Source: Streptomyces tauricus
GTDB taxonomy: Bacteria; Actinomycetota; Actinomycetes; Streptomycetales; Streptomycetaceae
Assembly: GCF_014650955.1 (NCBI RefSeq)
Contig: NZ_BMVY01000017.1
Location: 102,399-166,398 of the forward strand
Direction of reading: 5' to 3'
DNA: 64,000 bases
In this document: one piece after another, positions 44,701-52,558 of the stretch
Numbering within the stretch: the first letter of the stretch is position 1
Layout: every line of letters starts with the position of its first letter
Position numbers and translations under genes: made by a program
The notes under the pieces: model-generated
What the model was told of the DNA's origin: nothing
What the model saw: the letters and a program-made list of their open reading frames with translations, nothing else
Database searches by the model: none

Positions 44701-45548
44701 TTGCCGTGCCCCTTTTCGTGCTCTGCCTCGGTCGTGTCCCGCACGGCTGCTTCCCGCGCGGTCCTTTCCCGCGCGCCCAGCGCGTCGTGCTCGTCGTGCG
44801 CTTCCTGCTCGTCCTGTTCCCGTGTCCTGCGCCGCTGCTCGATACGCACCTGACGCGGGTCGTACCGCTTGGCCGGTGCCTTCTCGCCGCGGATCAGCTC
44901 CAGCTGCTCGGTGATCGCGGCCATGATGACCTCGGTCGCCTCCTTCAGGAGGTCCGGGGTCATCTCCTTGCCGTAGAACCGCGAGAGGTCCACGGGCGGG
45001 CCCGCGAGCACATGGTGCGTCTTGCGCGGAAAGAAGTCGGGCTTCTTCGCGTACGGGGCCAGCAGGTGGTTGGCGCCCCACTGGGCCACCGGGATCACCG
45101 GGCACCTGGTCTCCAGCGCGACCCGCGCGGCACCCGTCTTGCCGGTCATCGGCCACAGGCCGGGGTCACGGGTGAGGGTGGCCTCGGGGTAGAAGACGAC
45201 GCATTCCCCGCGCTCCACGGCGTCGATCGCGGCCCGGTAGGCGCTGAGCGCGTCGGAACTCTCGCGGTACACCGGGATCTGCCCGGTCCCCCGCATCATC
45301 GTCCCCACGAAACCGCTCTTGAAAAGCCCGCTCTTGGCGAGGAAACGCGGAACCCGGCCGGTGTTGTACTGAAAGTGCCCGTACGCGAACGGATCGGCGT
45401 GAGAATTATGGTTCACCGCGGTGATAAATCCGCCATCAGCAGGAATGTTCTCCATTCCACGCCAGTCCCGCTTGATCAGAACCACCAGCGGCGGTTTGAC
45501 GAGGACCGCTGAGAAGCGGTACCAGAAGCCGATTCTGCGGCGGGACAC
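44697..45548 (-). CDS. plsC: 1-acyl-sn-glycerol-3-phosphate acyltransferase (PlsC family)
   Basis: This 283-residue membrane-associated acyltransferase has the NHNSHADP motif (NHX4D catalytic block). It also has FYPEATLTRDPGLWPM, in the place of the FPEGTRS block, and ALETRCPVIPVAQWG. The C-terminus is an Arg/Glu/His-rich tail (ARERTAREAAVRDTTEAEHE). GTG 45548 is preceded by GAGGAAGG; the frame upstream belongs to antisense of cofC. It pairs with gpsA in one unit and is divergent from cofC. Confidence 0.9.
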   Translation of the reverse strand: MSRRRIGFWYRFSAVLVKPPLVVLIKRDWRGMENIPADGGFITAVNHNSHADPFAYGHFQYNTGRVPRFLAKSGLFKSGFVGTMMRGTGQIPVYRESSDALSAYRAAIDAVERGECVVFYPEATLTRDPGLWPMTGKTGAARVALETRCPVIPVAQWGANHLLAPYAKKPDFFPRKTHHVLAGPPVDLSRFYGKEMTPDLLKEATEVIMAAITEQLELIRGEKAPAKRYDPRQVRIEQRRRTREQDEQEAHDEHDALGARERTAREAAVRDTTEAEHEKGHGK

Positions 45549-45692
45549 GCGAACACCTTCCTCTTGGGCCTTGGGGGCCGCACAAGTGTCACCCCGGGCC
45601 GCCGGTCTGTCGAGAACACCGTACGCCCCGGCCTCGGCCCCTCTCCGGTGTCCGGGGGACAATGGGCGCGACAAGGGAGGGACGAAACGCTC

Positions 45693-46325
45693 GTGCAATG
45701 GATCATGGTCGTACCCCTCAAAGCCCTTGCGCGGGCGAAGAGCAGGCTCTCGGACACCGCGGCCGACGGTCTGCGTCCCGGGCTCGCCCTCGCCTTCGCA
45801 CAGGACACGGTGGCCGCGGCGCTGGCCTGCCCGGAAGTCGCGGATGTGGCCGTAGTCACGGGCGACGCGCTGGCCGGGCGGGAGCTGGCGGCCCTGGGTG
45901 CCCGGATCGTCCCGGACGAGCCCGGGGGCGGTCTGAACGCCGCTCTGCGGCACGCGGCGACTGTCGTGCGCACCGCAAACCCGCACACTCCGCTGGCCGC
46001 CCTGAACGCGGATCTGCCCGCTCTGCGCCCTCTCGAATTGGCCCGGGTCCTCACGGCCGCCGCCGAATTCCCCCGGGCTTTCCTCTCCGATGCCGCCCAA
46101 ATCGGCACCACTCTCCTGGGCGCGTCGCCAGGCCACGAATTGCTTCCCGCTTTCGGAACGGATTCCCGCGCGCGCCATCGCGCATCGGGCGCCACGGAAC
46201 TCGTGCTGACCGCGGTGGATTCCGTACGCCAGGACGTGGACACGGGCGCGGACCTGCGAGCGGCCCTGACCCTGGGCGTGGGCCCACGTACGGCGGCAGC
46301 CGCGGAACGCCTCAAAGCGGCCTGA
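45693..46325 (+). CDS. cofC: 2-phospho-L-lactate guanylyltransferase (F420 biosynthesis)
   Basis: CofC/FbiD activates phospholactate or phosphoenolpyruvate with GTP for coenzyme F420. The 210-residue nucleotidyltransferase starts MQWIMVVPLKALARAKSRLS. It has AVVTGDALAGRELAALGARI, DEPGGGLNAALRHAA and the metal-binding ALNADLPALRP. GTG 45693 has GGAGG upstream. Its position next to plsC is as in S. coelicolor. F420 made through this enzyme could serve the LLM-type oxidoreductase at 14.2 kb, but that link is speculative. Confidence 0.93.
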   Translation: MQWIMVVPLKALARAKSRLSDTAADGLRPGLALAFAQDTVAAALACPEVADVAVVTGDALAGRELAALGARIVPDEPGGGLNAALRHAATVVRTANPHTPLAALNADLPALRPLELARVLTAAAEFPRAFLSDAAQIGTTLLGASPGHELLPAFGTDSRARHRASGATELVLTAVDSVRQDVDTGADLRAALTLGVGPRTAAAAERLKAA

Positions 46326-46364
46326 GCCCCGACAGGGGCGCGGGGAACCGCATACCCTTCCCCC

Positions 46365-46586
46365 ATGCAGGCGACCGCGTACACATACGACCCCGAGACC
46401 CGTTCCGGCCAGGTGCTGCTGGACGACGGCACTCCCGTCCCCTTCGACGCCCCGGCCTTCGACAAAGGCGGCCTCAGACTGCTCCGTCCGGGCCAGCGCG
46501 TACGGATCGAGGTCGAGGGCGAGGCCGGGAGCGAGGGCGGGAAGGACGACCGCCGCATCACGCTGGTGACCCTGCAGACCTTCTGA
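46365..46586 (+). CDS. Small cold-shock-like beta-barrel protein
   Basis: This 73-residue protein reads MQATAYTYDPETRSGQVLLD, then DDGTPVPFDAPAFDKGGLR and LLRPGQRVRIEVEGE. The strand pattern resembles an OB/cold-shock fold, without the RNP1 aromatic motifs of true CspA proteins. I recognise it only as a conserved Streptomyces protein. The last codons begin a 14-bp tandem repeat that continues after the stop. It follows cofC after 39 nt. Confidence 0.78.
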   Translation: MQATAYTYDPETRSGQVLLDDGTPVPFDAPAFDKGGLRLLRPGQRVRIEVEGEAGSEGGKDDRRITLVTLQTF

Positions 46587-46643
46587 GGCAGACCTTCTGA
46601 GGCAGACCTTCTGAAGCAGGGCTTCTGAAGCAGGCCTGTTGAG
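46573..46643 (+). repeat. 14-bp tandem repeats spanning the stop codon
   Basis: About five units of GGCAGACCTTCTGA, the last two degenerate (AGCAGGGCTTCTGA and AGCAGGCCTGTTGA), begin in the last codons of the cold-shock-like gene. Each unit carries a TGA in phase with the first stop, since 14-bp shifts rotate frames. Confidence 0.8.
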
Positions 46644-46674
46644 ACGGGGCTTCCAGGGCTGGTGAAAACGCCGC

Positions 46675-46704
46675 GGGCCGGGCTCCCCCGTGGGAGCCCG
46701 GCCC
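46675..46704. terminator. Bidirectional terminator, hupS / cold-shock-like gene
   Basis: A perfect 13-bp GC stem GGGCCGGGCTCCC/GGGAGCCCGGCCC around loop CCGT lies between the two convergent genes, 26 nt from the hupS stop. Confidence 0.85.
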
Positions 46705-46730
46705 GGCGCGTTTATGCCCTGCGCCCCTGT

Positions 46731-47420
46731 CTACCTGCGGGCGGTGGCCTTCTTGGCGGTGGTGGTCGTGCGGGCCGCCGACTTCTTGGCCGGCGCCTTC
46801 TTGGCCGCGGCCTTCTTCGCGGGGGCCTTCTTCGCCGCCGCCTTCTTGGCGGTGGTCTTCTTGGCCGCCGACGACGACGTCTTCTTCGCGGTCGCCGAGG
46901 TCTTCTTGGCGGTCGTCTTCTTGGCCGTGGCGCTGGTCTTCTTCGCCGCCGCGGACGAGGTCTTCTTCGCCGCGGTCGCCTTGCGGGTCGTCGCCGCGGC
47001 CGTGGTCTTCTTCGCGGCCGCCCCCGTCGCCTTCCTGGCGGTGGTGGCCTTCTTGGCCGCGGCCTTCTTGACCGTGGCGGAAGCGCCACCGCTCAGGCTG
47101 CCCTTGGGAGCCTTCTTGACCGCGACGTCGTTCTTCGGGAGCTTCTTCGAGCCGCTCACCAGGTCCTTGAAGCCCTGGCCCGCGCGGAAACGGGGCACGG
47201 AGGTCTTCTTGACCCGAACCCGCTCTCCGGTCTGCGGGTTACGGGCGTAACGGGCCGGACGGTCCACCTTCTCGAAGGAACCGAAGCCGGTGACCGAGAC
47301 CCGGTCCCCGCCGACAACTGCACGCACCACGGCGTCCAGTACGGCGTCGACCGCGTCAGCGGCCTGCTGACGCCCGCCGACCTTGTCGGCAATCGCTTCT
47401 ACGAGCTGCGCCTTGTTCAC
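46731..47420 (-). CDS. hupS: HupS, HU-family DNA-binding protein with lysine/alanine tail
   Basis: HupS condenses the nucleoid in Streptomyces spores. The N-terminal HU fold (MNKAQLVEAIADKVGGRQQA to about residue 93) includes SVTGFGSFEKVDRPARYARN and the DNA-binding arm NPQTGERVRVKKTSVPRFRA. A histone H1-like tail of about 130 residues then has KKTTAKKTSATAKK-type repeats. The full length of 229 residues fits HupS rather than the short HupA. GTG 47420 is the only good start. It is a single-gene unit with a strong terminator. Confidence 0.96.
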   Translation of the reverse strand: MNKAQLVEAIADKVGGRQQAADAVDAVLDAVVRAVVGGDRVSVTGFGSFEKVDRPARYARNPQTGERVRVKKTSVPRFRAGQGFKDLVSGSKKLPKNDVAVKKAPKGSLSGGASATVKKAAAKKATTARKATGAAAKKTTAAATTRKATAAKKTSSAAAKKTSATAKKTTAKKTSATAKKTSSSAAKKTTAKKAAAKKAPAKKAAAKKAPAKKSAARTTTTAKKATARR

Positions 47421-47558
47421 GTCTTCCCCTTCGGAGACATTGCCAGAACGAAAGTGTTCAAGCTTTTTCGCACGTTAGGCAGATATATACCGCAAATCAA
47501 ACACGAAACGGGCTAATCACCCTTGTGCCGCAACGAACTGGGGCGCTGCCCAAGTTCC

Positions 47559-47789
47559 TCAGCGTTCCTCTTCGGGGATTCGGCCCTCGTCGAGGTCCGT
47601 CGTGAACCGCTCCAGACGCCTTGTCGCATCGGCGAGATCGTGTTTGGCCACGGCCGTAATGACCAGCAGCTTCCGGGTCAGCGCCATCCGTACGCCCTCC
47701 GGGACTTGCAGTGCGCGCACCGATGTGTGCGCTTCCTTGAGTTGGGACGCGACTGCCGCATAGAGGTCGAGTTGGCCGTCGTGTTCCAT
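47559..47789 (-). CDS. Small conserved helical protein of unknown function
   Basis: This 76-residue protein reads MEHDGQLDLYAAVASQLKEA and then HTSVRALQVPEGVRMALTRK. It is predicted all-helical with a charged C-terminus (RLERFTTDLDEGRIPEEER). No family is recognised beyond its conservation next to hupS in Streptomyces. It starts at ATG 47789 and ends 138 nt before hupS on the same strand. Confidence 0.75.
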   Translation of the reverse strand: MEHDGQLDLYAAVASQLKEAHTSVRALQVPEGVRMALTRKLLVITAVAKHDLADATRRLERFTTDLDEGRIPEEER

Positions 47790-48097
47790 GCACAGATTGT
47801 GCCATCTGGGGCGAGTTGTCGCCTGCGCAGGGGGTAACTACCGCCTCCCGAGGGCCTCCCGCGCACCTCCGCACAAGGCTCTGCCGGGGTTCGGCTACCC
47901 CAGCAAGGACCCTTGAAACAAGGGCAGTTGAGGCCAATCACAAAGGCCGGAACACCCCTTCCGGAGGCAGACACGGATGTACCCCCAACCGTCCACGATT
48001 GGGGGTACAGAGGCCTGTTGCCTGGCTGGAATCCGCCGTGCGGATCCGGCTCCGACCAGAAGGATCCGCTCAGCGGGATCCGGTCAGCGGGATCCGG
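47790..48097. other. Gap between leuD and the small helical-protein gene
   Basis: The gap holds an 11-bp hairpin (47978-48009) and part of a 14-bp tandem repeat (48063-48104). No tRNA fold was found despite T-loop-like sequence near 48030. No ORF is supported. Confidence 0.5.
47978..48009 (-). terminator. Hairpin downstream of leuD
   Basis: Perfect 11-bp arms TGTACCCCCAA/TTGGGGGTACA around a 10-nt loop lie about 90 nt downstream of the leuD stop codon. No U-tract; terminator or RNA-stabilising role inferred. Confidence 0.6.
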
Positions 48098-48104
48098 TCA
48101 GACC
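48063..48104. repeat. Three 14-bp repeats at the leuD stop codon
   Basis: GATCCGCTCAGCGG, GATCCGGTCAGCGG and GATCCGGTCAGACC lie in tandem; the last overlaps the final leuD codons. Likely a small expansion at the gene end. Confidence 0.8.
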
Positions 48105-48691
48105 TGCACGGTCCGCGGCTTGTAGGAGGGCCGCTTGGCCTCGTACGTGGAGATGTCCGCCTCGTTCTGCAGGGTGATGGAGATGTCGTCCAGCCCGTTC
48201 AGCAGCCGCCAGCGGGCGTTCTCGTCGAGCTCGAAGGCGGCCGTGATGCCCTCGGCGCGCACCTCACGGGCCTCCAGGTCGACCGTGATCTCGGCCTCGG
48301 GGTCCTTCTCCGTCAGCTCCCAGAGCGCGTCCACGATCTTCTGCTCCAGAACCACCGTGAGCAGGCCGTTCTTGAGAGAGTTGCCGCGGAAGATGTCCGC
48401 GAAGCGCGACGAGATGACGGTCTTGAAGCCGTAGTTCTGCAGGGCCCACACGGCGTGCTCGCGCGAGGAGCCGGTGCCGAAGTCGGGGCCCGCGACCAGG
48501 ACCGTGGCGCCCGCGCGCTCGGGCTGGTTGAGGATGAAGGACGAGTCCTTGCGCCAGGCCTCGAAGAGCCCGTCCTCGAAGCCGTCCCTGGTCACCTTCT
48601 TGAGCCAGTGGGCGGGGATGATCTGGTCGGTGTCCACGTTGCTGCGGCGCAGCGGGACCGCCCGGCCGGTGTGCTTGGTGAATGCTTCCAT
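48098..48691 (-). CDS. leuD: 3-isopropylmalate dehydratase small subunit
   Basis: LeuD is the swivelling small subunit of isopropylmalate isomerase in leucine synthesis. The 197-residue protein has LRRSNVDTDQIIPAHWLKKV, GPDFGTGSSREHAVWALQNY and RGNSLKNGLLTVVLEQ. It begins 5 nt after the leuC stop codon, so the subunits are co-translated. NdgR activation of leuCD is known in S. coelicolor. Confidence 0.97.
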   Translation of the reverse strand: MEAFTKHTGRAVPLRRSNVDTDQIIPAHWLKKVTRDGFEDGLFEAWRKDSSFILNQPERAGATVLVAGPDFGTGSSREHAVWALQNYGFKTVISSRFADIFRGNSLKNGLLTVVLEQKIVDALWELTEKDPEAEITVDLEAREVRAEGITAAFELDENARWRLLNGLDDISITLQNEADISTYEAKRPSYKPRTVQV

Positions 48692-48696
48692 GGTTC

Positions 48697-50127
48697 TCAG
48701 ACTCCAGCGGGCGTGCGGACGTCGGCGTCGGACAGGTCGGCGGGGGACGCCAGATGGCCCAGTACGGCCGTGGCGGCGGCGACCTGCGGCGACACCAGGT
48801 GCGTACGGCCGCCCTTGCCCTGCCTGCCCTCGAAGTTGCGGTTGGAGGTGGACGCGGAGCGCTCACCGGGAGCCAGCTGGTCGGGGTTCATGCCCAGACA
48901 CATCGAGCAGCCCGCGTGCCGCCATTCGGCGCCGGCCTCCTTGAAGACCAGGTCGAGACCCTCGGAGACGGCCTGCAGACCGACGCGCGCGGAGCCGGGG
49001 ACCACCAGCATGCGTACGCCGTCGGCGACTTTGCGGCCTCCGACGATCGCCGCGGCGGCGCGCAGGTCCTCGATACGGCCGTTGGTGCACGAACCTACGA
49101 AGACGGTGTCGACCTTGATGTCCCGCAGCGGCTGTCCGGCGGTCAACCCCATGTACTCCAGGGCCTTTTCGGCGGCGTTGCGCTCCGAAGCGTCTTCGTA
49201 CGAAGCAGGGTCGGGGACGGCCGCCGAAAGCGGTGCTCCCTGGCCGGGGTTGGTGCCCCAGGTGACGAACGGCGCGAGGGAGGCGGCGTCGATGACGACC
49301 TCCGCGTCGAATTCCGCGTCGTCGTCCGACTTCAGGGTCTTCCAGTACGCGACGGCGGCGTCCCAGTCCTCGCCCTCGGGGGCGTGGGCACGGCCCTCGA
49401 TGTACGCGAAGGTGGTCTCGTCGGGGGCGATCATGCCCGCGCGGGCGCCGGCCTCGATCGACATGTTGCAGATGGTCATGCGGGCCTCCATCGAGAGTTT
49501 CTCGATGGCGGAGCCGCGGTATTCCAGGATGTAGCCCTGGCCGCCACCCGTACCGATCTTGGTGATGATCGCCAGGATCAGGTCCTTGGCCGTGACGTCC
49601 TCGGGCAGTTCGCCGTCGACCGTGATGGCCATGGTCTTCGGGCGGGCCAGCGGCAGCGTCTGGGTGGCCAGCACGTGCTCGACCTGGGAGGTGCCGATGC
49701 CGAACGCCAGCGCGCCGAACGCGCCGTGCGTGGAGGTGTGGGAGTCACCGCACACGACCGTGGTGCCGGGCTGGGTCAGGCCCAGCTGCGGTCCTACGAC
49801 GTGGACGACACCCTGCTCGACGTCTCCCAGCGAGTGCAGGCGCACGCCGAAGTCGGCGCAGTTCTTGCGCAGCGTCTCCAGCTGGGCCCGGGAGACCGGG
49901 TCCGCGATGGGCTTGTCGATGTCGAGGGTGGGGGTGTTGTGGTCCTCGGTCGCGATGGTGAGGTCGAGACGACGCACGGGGCGCCCCGCCTGACGGAGGC
50001 CGTCGAAGGCCTGGGGGCTGGTCACCTCGTGCAGCAGGTGCAGATCGATGAAGAGAAGGTCGGGCTCGCCCTCCGCGCGCCGGACGACGTGGTCGTCCCA
50101 GACCTTCTCCGCGAGTGTCCTACCCAT
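48697..50127 (-). CDS. leuC: 3-isopropylmalate dehydratase large subunit
   Basis: LeuC carries the 4Fe-4S cluster of isopropylmalate isomerase. The 476-residue protein has the substrate segment HLLHEVTSPQAFDGLRQAGR, CGDSHTSTHGAFGALAFGIG, VGSCTNGRIEDLRAAA and CSMCLGMNPDQLAPGER. The last two supply the cluster Cys ligands. ATG 50127 is 190 bp from the divergent regulator ndgR. Confidence 0.97.
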   Translation of the reverse strand: MGRTLAEKVWDDHVVRRAEGEPDLLFIDLHLLHEVTSPQAFDGLRQAGRPVRRLDLTIATEDHNTPTLDIDKPIADPVSRAQLETLRKNCADFGVRLHSLGDVEQGVVHVVGPQLGLTQPGTTVVCGDSHTSTHGAFGALAFGIGTSQVEHVLATQTLPLARPKTMAITVDGELPEDVTAKDLILAIITKIGTGGGQGYILEYRGSAIEKLSMEARMTICNMSIEAGARAGMIAPDETTFAYIEGRAHAPEGEDWDAAVAYWKTLKSDDDAEFDAEVVIDAASLAPFVTWGTNPGQGAPLSAAVPDPASYEDASERNAAEKALEYMGLTAGQPLRDIKVDTVFVGSCTNGRIEDLRAAAAIVGGRKVADGVRMLVVPGSARVGLQAVSEGLDLVFKEAGAEWRHAGCSMCLGMNPDQLAPGERSASTSNRNFEGRQGKGGRTHLVSPQVAAATAVLGHLASPADLSDADVRTPAGV

Positions 50128-50284
50128 CGCTTTCCCTCCGGCCGGCCTGTGAGGCGCCGGCCCAACTAGAGATTTCCGGTGCGGCCTGCGCCCGTACCCC
50201 CCGTACCGGACGTCTTCCGCCAGGCCCGTCGGTCCACGGGCCGTGTACGTATCAGGGTGGCGCGTTCCACGGAAAATTGAACTT

Positions 50285-50305
50285 GCGTTTCACAGAGTGA
50301 GACGC
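50285..50305. promoter_or_regulatory. Putative NdgR operator between ndgR and leuC
   Basis: GCGTTTCA-CAGAG-TGAGACGC is an inverted repeat with one mismatch in the divergent ndgR-leuC region, 13 nt upstream of the ndgR start. NdgR is known to bind this intergenic region in S. coelicolor; the exact site here is inferred. Confidence 0.6.
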
Positions 50306-50317
50306 GAGTATCGTTTC

Positions 50318-51034
50318 ATGGACAACAGTAGCGGCGTCGGCGTTCTGGACAAGGCAGCCCTTGTCCTGAGCGCACTGGAGTCCGGTCCGGCCACCCTCGC
50401 GGGACTGGTCGCGGCGACCGGACTGGCACGGCCCACGGCACATCGCCTCGCCGTGGCACTTGAACACCACCGGATGGTGGCGCGTGACATGCAGGGCCGT
50501 TTCATTCTCGGTCCCCGGCTGGCCGAGCTGGCCGCGGCGGCCGGTGAGGACCGCCTCCTCGCGACGGCGGGCCCGGTGCTCACGCATCTGCGCGACATCA
50601 CGGGCGAGAGCGCGCAGCTCTACCGCCGCCAGGGCGACATGCGTATCTGCGTCGCCGCGGCGGAGCGCCTTTCGGGCCTGCGGGACACGGTCCCGGTCGG
50701 CTCGACCCTCACGATGAAAGCCGGTTCCTCGGCCCAGATCCTGATGGCCTGGGAGGAGCCGGAGCGCCTGCACCGCGGCCTCCAGGGCGCCCGCTTCACG
50801 GCGACGGCCCTGTCGGGCGTACGGCGCCGGGGCTGGGCCCAGTCGATCGGTGAGCGGGAGCCGGGCGTCGCGTCCGTCTCCGCGCCGGTGCGCGGGCCCT
50901 CGAACCGCGTGGTCGCCGCCGTCTCGGTGTCGGGACCGATCGAGCGGCTGACGCGCCACCCGGGCCGGATGCACGCCCAGGCGATCATCGACGCGGCCGC
51001 GCGCCTGTCGGAAGCGCTGCGCCGCACCAGCTGA
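50318..51034 (+). CDS. ndgR: IclR-family regulator NdgR
   Basis: NdgR regulates leucine, amino-acid and quorum-related metabolism in Streptomyces. The 238-residue IclR protein has an N-terminal winged helix (AALVLSALESGPATLAGLVA, then GLARPTAHRLAVAL). The effector domain has ITGESAQLYRRQGDMRICVA, GSTLTMKAGSSAQILMAWEE and VSVSGPIERLTRHPGRMH. ATG 50318 (MDNSSGVGVLDKAA) is chosen over 50243. It is divergent from leuCD, its known target, with an inverted repeat in the shared promoter. Confidence 0.95.
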   Translation: MDNSSGVGVLDKAALVLSALESGPATLAGLVAATGLARPTAHRLAVALEHHRMVARDMQGRFILGPRLAELAAAAGEDRLLATAGPVLTHLRDITGESAQLYRRQGDMRICVAAAERLSGLRDTVPVGSTLTMKAGSSAQILMAWEEPERLHRGLQGARFTATALSGVRRRGWAQSIGEREPGVASVSAPVRGPSNRVVAAVSVSGPIERLTRHPGRMHAQAIIDAAARLSEALRRTS

Positions 51035-51156
51035 CACCCTCCGCACCGACGGCCCGTACCTCGACCGCCCGTACCTCGACTCCCCCGGCCGATCGCTTCA
51101 ACGCCGCAGCGAACGGCCGGAGTTACTTGTCCTGACGACCATGGCCCCGGGCACGA

Positions 51157-51188
51157 AAGAAGCCCTCCCCTGATGGGGAGGGCTTCTT
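51157..51188. terminator. Terminator between tRNA cluster and ndgR
   Basis: A perfect 14-bp stem AAGAAGCCCTCCCC/GGGGAGGGCTTCTT with loop TGAT lies just downstream of the last tRNA-Glu on the minus strand and downstream of ndgR on the plus strand. Confidence 0.9.
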
Positions 51189-51193
51189 CTCTG

Positions 51194-51266
51194 TACCCCC
51201 GACCGGATTCGAACCGGCGCTACTGCCGTGAGAGGGCAGCGTGCTAGGCCGCTACACAACGGGGGC
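51194..51266 (-). tRNA. tRNA-Glu (CTC), copy 1
   Basis: The minus strand folds as a 73-nt tRNA: acceptor GCCCCCG/CGGGGGT, anticodon loop CTCTCAC giving CTC, and T-arm GCCGGTTCGAATCCGGT. Discriminator A; no encoded CCA. Confidence 0.95.
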
Positions 51267-51286
51267 GAGGATCACAAGTGATCCAG

Positions 51287-51358
51287 CTGGGCTACCAGGA
51301 CTCGAACCTAGAACAACGGAACCAGAAACCGTCGTGTTGCCAATTACACCATAGCCCA
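51287..51358 (-). tRNA. tRNA-Gln (CTG), copy 1
   Basis: 72-nt tRNA with acceptor TGGGCTA/TAGCCCA, anticodon CTG in loop TTCTGGT, T-arm GGTTCGAGTCC and discriminator G. The D-arm region GGTGTAATTGGCAAC is typical. No CCA. Confidence 0.93.
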
Positions 51359-51360
51359 AT

Positions 51361-51376
51361 AGTGGTCTAGACCACT
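51361..51376. promoter_or_regulatory. 16-bp palindrome between tRNA genes
   Basis: AGTGGTCTAGACCACT is a perfect palindrome just downstream of copy 2 of tRNA-Glu, transcribed from the minus strand, before tRNA-Gln copy 1. It may aid processing. Confidence 0.5.
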
Positions 51377-51379
51377 CCG

Positions 51380-51452
51380 TACCCCCGACCGGATTCGAAC
51401 CGGCGCTACTGCCGTGAGAGGGCAGCGTGCTAGGCCGCTACACAACGGGGGC
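51380..51452 (-). tRNA. tRNA-Glu (CTC), copy 2
   Basis: Identical to copy 1 over the 73-nt mature sequence, including anticodon CTC and the GCCCCCG/CGGGGGT acceptor. Confidence 0.95.
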
Positions 51453-51514
51453 CCTAGCGATCCTGCATGAGAGACAGCGGGTGCGACCCGGACTGTCCCC
51501 CTGAGAAGGATCTG

Positions 51515-51587
51515 TACCCCCGACCGGATTCGAACCGGCGCTACCGCCTTGAGAGGGCGGCGTGCTAGGCCGCTACACAACGGGGGC
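51515..51587 (-). tRNA. tRNA-Glu (CTC), copy 3
   Basis: Same as copies 1 and 2 except the anticodon stem, CCGCC/GGCGG instead of CTGCC/GGCAG, with loop CTCTCAA. Compensatory changes keep pairing. Anticodon CTC. Confidence 0.94.
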
Positions 51588-51629
51588 CTTGCAGAGCTGG
51601 TCTCTGCTTGTGCAGATAAGCTCTGCGAG

Positions 51630-51701
51630 CTGGCCTACCAGGACTCGAACCTAGACTAACGGAACCAGAAACCGTCGTGCTGCCAATTACACCATAGGCC
51701 A
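51630..51701 (-). tRNA. tRNA-Gln (CTG), copy 2
   Basis: First gene of the tRNA cluster in transcription order. Acceptor TGGCCTA/TAGGCCA differs from copy 1 at a compensated pair; anticodon CTG and the T-arm are the same. Discriminator G. Confidence 0.93.
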
Positions 51702-51790
51702 CTGAAACTCAACCCCATGGGGATTTTGTTTTAGCTTGCGCCTCCGGCCTGTGGCCTTTCGACCCGCACTCCGGCGGCGCAGGAAGAACA

Positions 51791-52558
51791 TTACCCGAAG
51801 GTGGACGGCGCTCCAAAACGGGTATCGGGCCGGAGGATCGCGGGGAGTTCGGCCAGCGAGACGATCCGGCGCAGGCCGGAGAGCGGATCGGCGGGCGGGC
51901 CCGGTGCGGCGTCCGGAGCGGGGGGTGTGACCGCGCTCATGCCCGTGCGGTCGATCCAGACGGAGAACAGGCCGGCGTCGGCCGCGCCCCGCCCGTCGAT
52001 CTCCGGGTGGTCCCCGACGTACGCGACCTCGTGCGGTGCCAGTTCCAGGGCGTCGCAGGCCGTGTGGAAGGCCTCGGCGGCGGGTTTGGAGACGCCCAGT
52101 TCGGCCGCGCACAGCACCGATTCGAAGCGGTCCCGTACGCCGAGGACGCGCAGTTTGTGGTCCTGGACACGCAGGCTGGAGTTGGAGAGCACCGCGTGGC
52201 GGTGGCTGCCCGCCAGGAGGTCGAGGACGGGCAGGACGTCCGGGAACAGCGCCCAGGCCCTTTCGTAGTGACCGAGGTAACGGACGAACCAGTCCTCCGC
52301 CTCCGTGTCGGTCAGGGGCCGGTCCAGGAAGGCCCGCACCCGGTCCCGGCGCCCGCCTTCCCAGTCCACCGTGCCGGCCGCGAACCTCGCCCACTGCTCG
52401 TCGGTGAGCCGGCGCCAGCGGTCGAGGGCCTGCTCGACGGACGCGAATCCGTCGAGCAGGCCCTCGGCGGTCAAGTGCCCGCGCATCCCGGCCCGGTCAG
52501 CCGTGGTGTAGTCGAAGAGGGTGTCGTCCACGTCCCACAGCACGGCTCGGATCGTCAT
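51791..52558 (-). CDS. HAD-superfamily hydrolase
   Basis: This 255-residue hydrolase starts MTIRAVLWDVDDTLFDYTTA with the catalytic DVDDT motif (Asp nucleophile, Asp acid/base). Motif II is LSNSS, and motif III/IV is GVSKPAAEAFHTACDALELA with HEVAYVGDHPEIDGRGAADA. The C1-cap helical insertion fits a phosphoglycolate-phosphatase-like or pyrimidine-nucleotidase-like member. The substrate is unknown. Its first 11 codons and 32 bp of leader are exactly duplicated 100 bp upstream. Confidence 0.88.
   Translation of the reverse strand: MTIRAVLWDVDDTLFDYTTADRAGMRGHLTAEGLLDGFASVEQALDRWRRLTDEQWARFAAGTVDWEGGRRDRVRAFLDRPLTDTEAEDWFVRYLGHYERAWALFPDVLPVLDLLAGSHRHAVLSNSSLRVQDHKLRVLGVRDRFESVLCAAELGVSKPAAEAFHTACDALELAPHEVAYVGDHPEIDGRGAADAGLFSVWIDRTGMSAVTPPAPDAAPGPPADPLSGLRRIVSLAELPAILRPDTRFGAPSTFG

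Noticed and set aside
48010..48060. tRNA-like sequence with a T-loop-like GGAATCC and a GGATCCGG end
   Set aside because: No acceptor pairing, anticodon arm or D-arm; looks like chance similarity in the gap after leuD.
50128..50284. Possible leucine attenuator or leader peptide upstream of leuC
   Set aside because: No Leu-codon-rich ORF and no terminator/antiterminator pair could be found in the leader.
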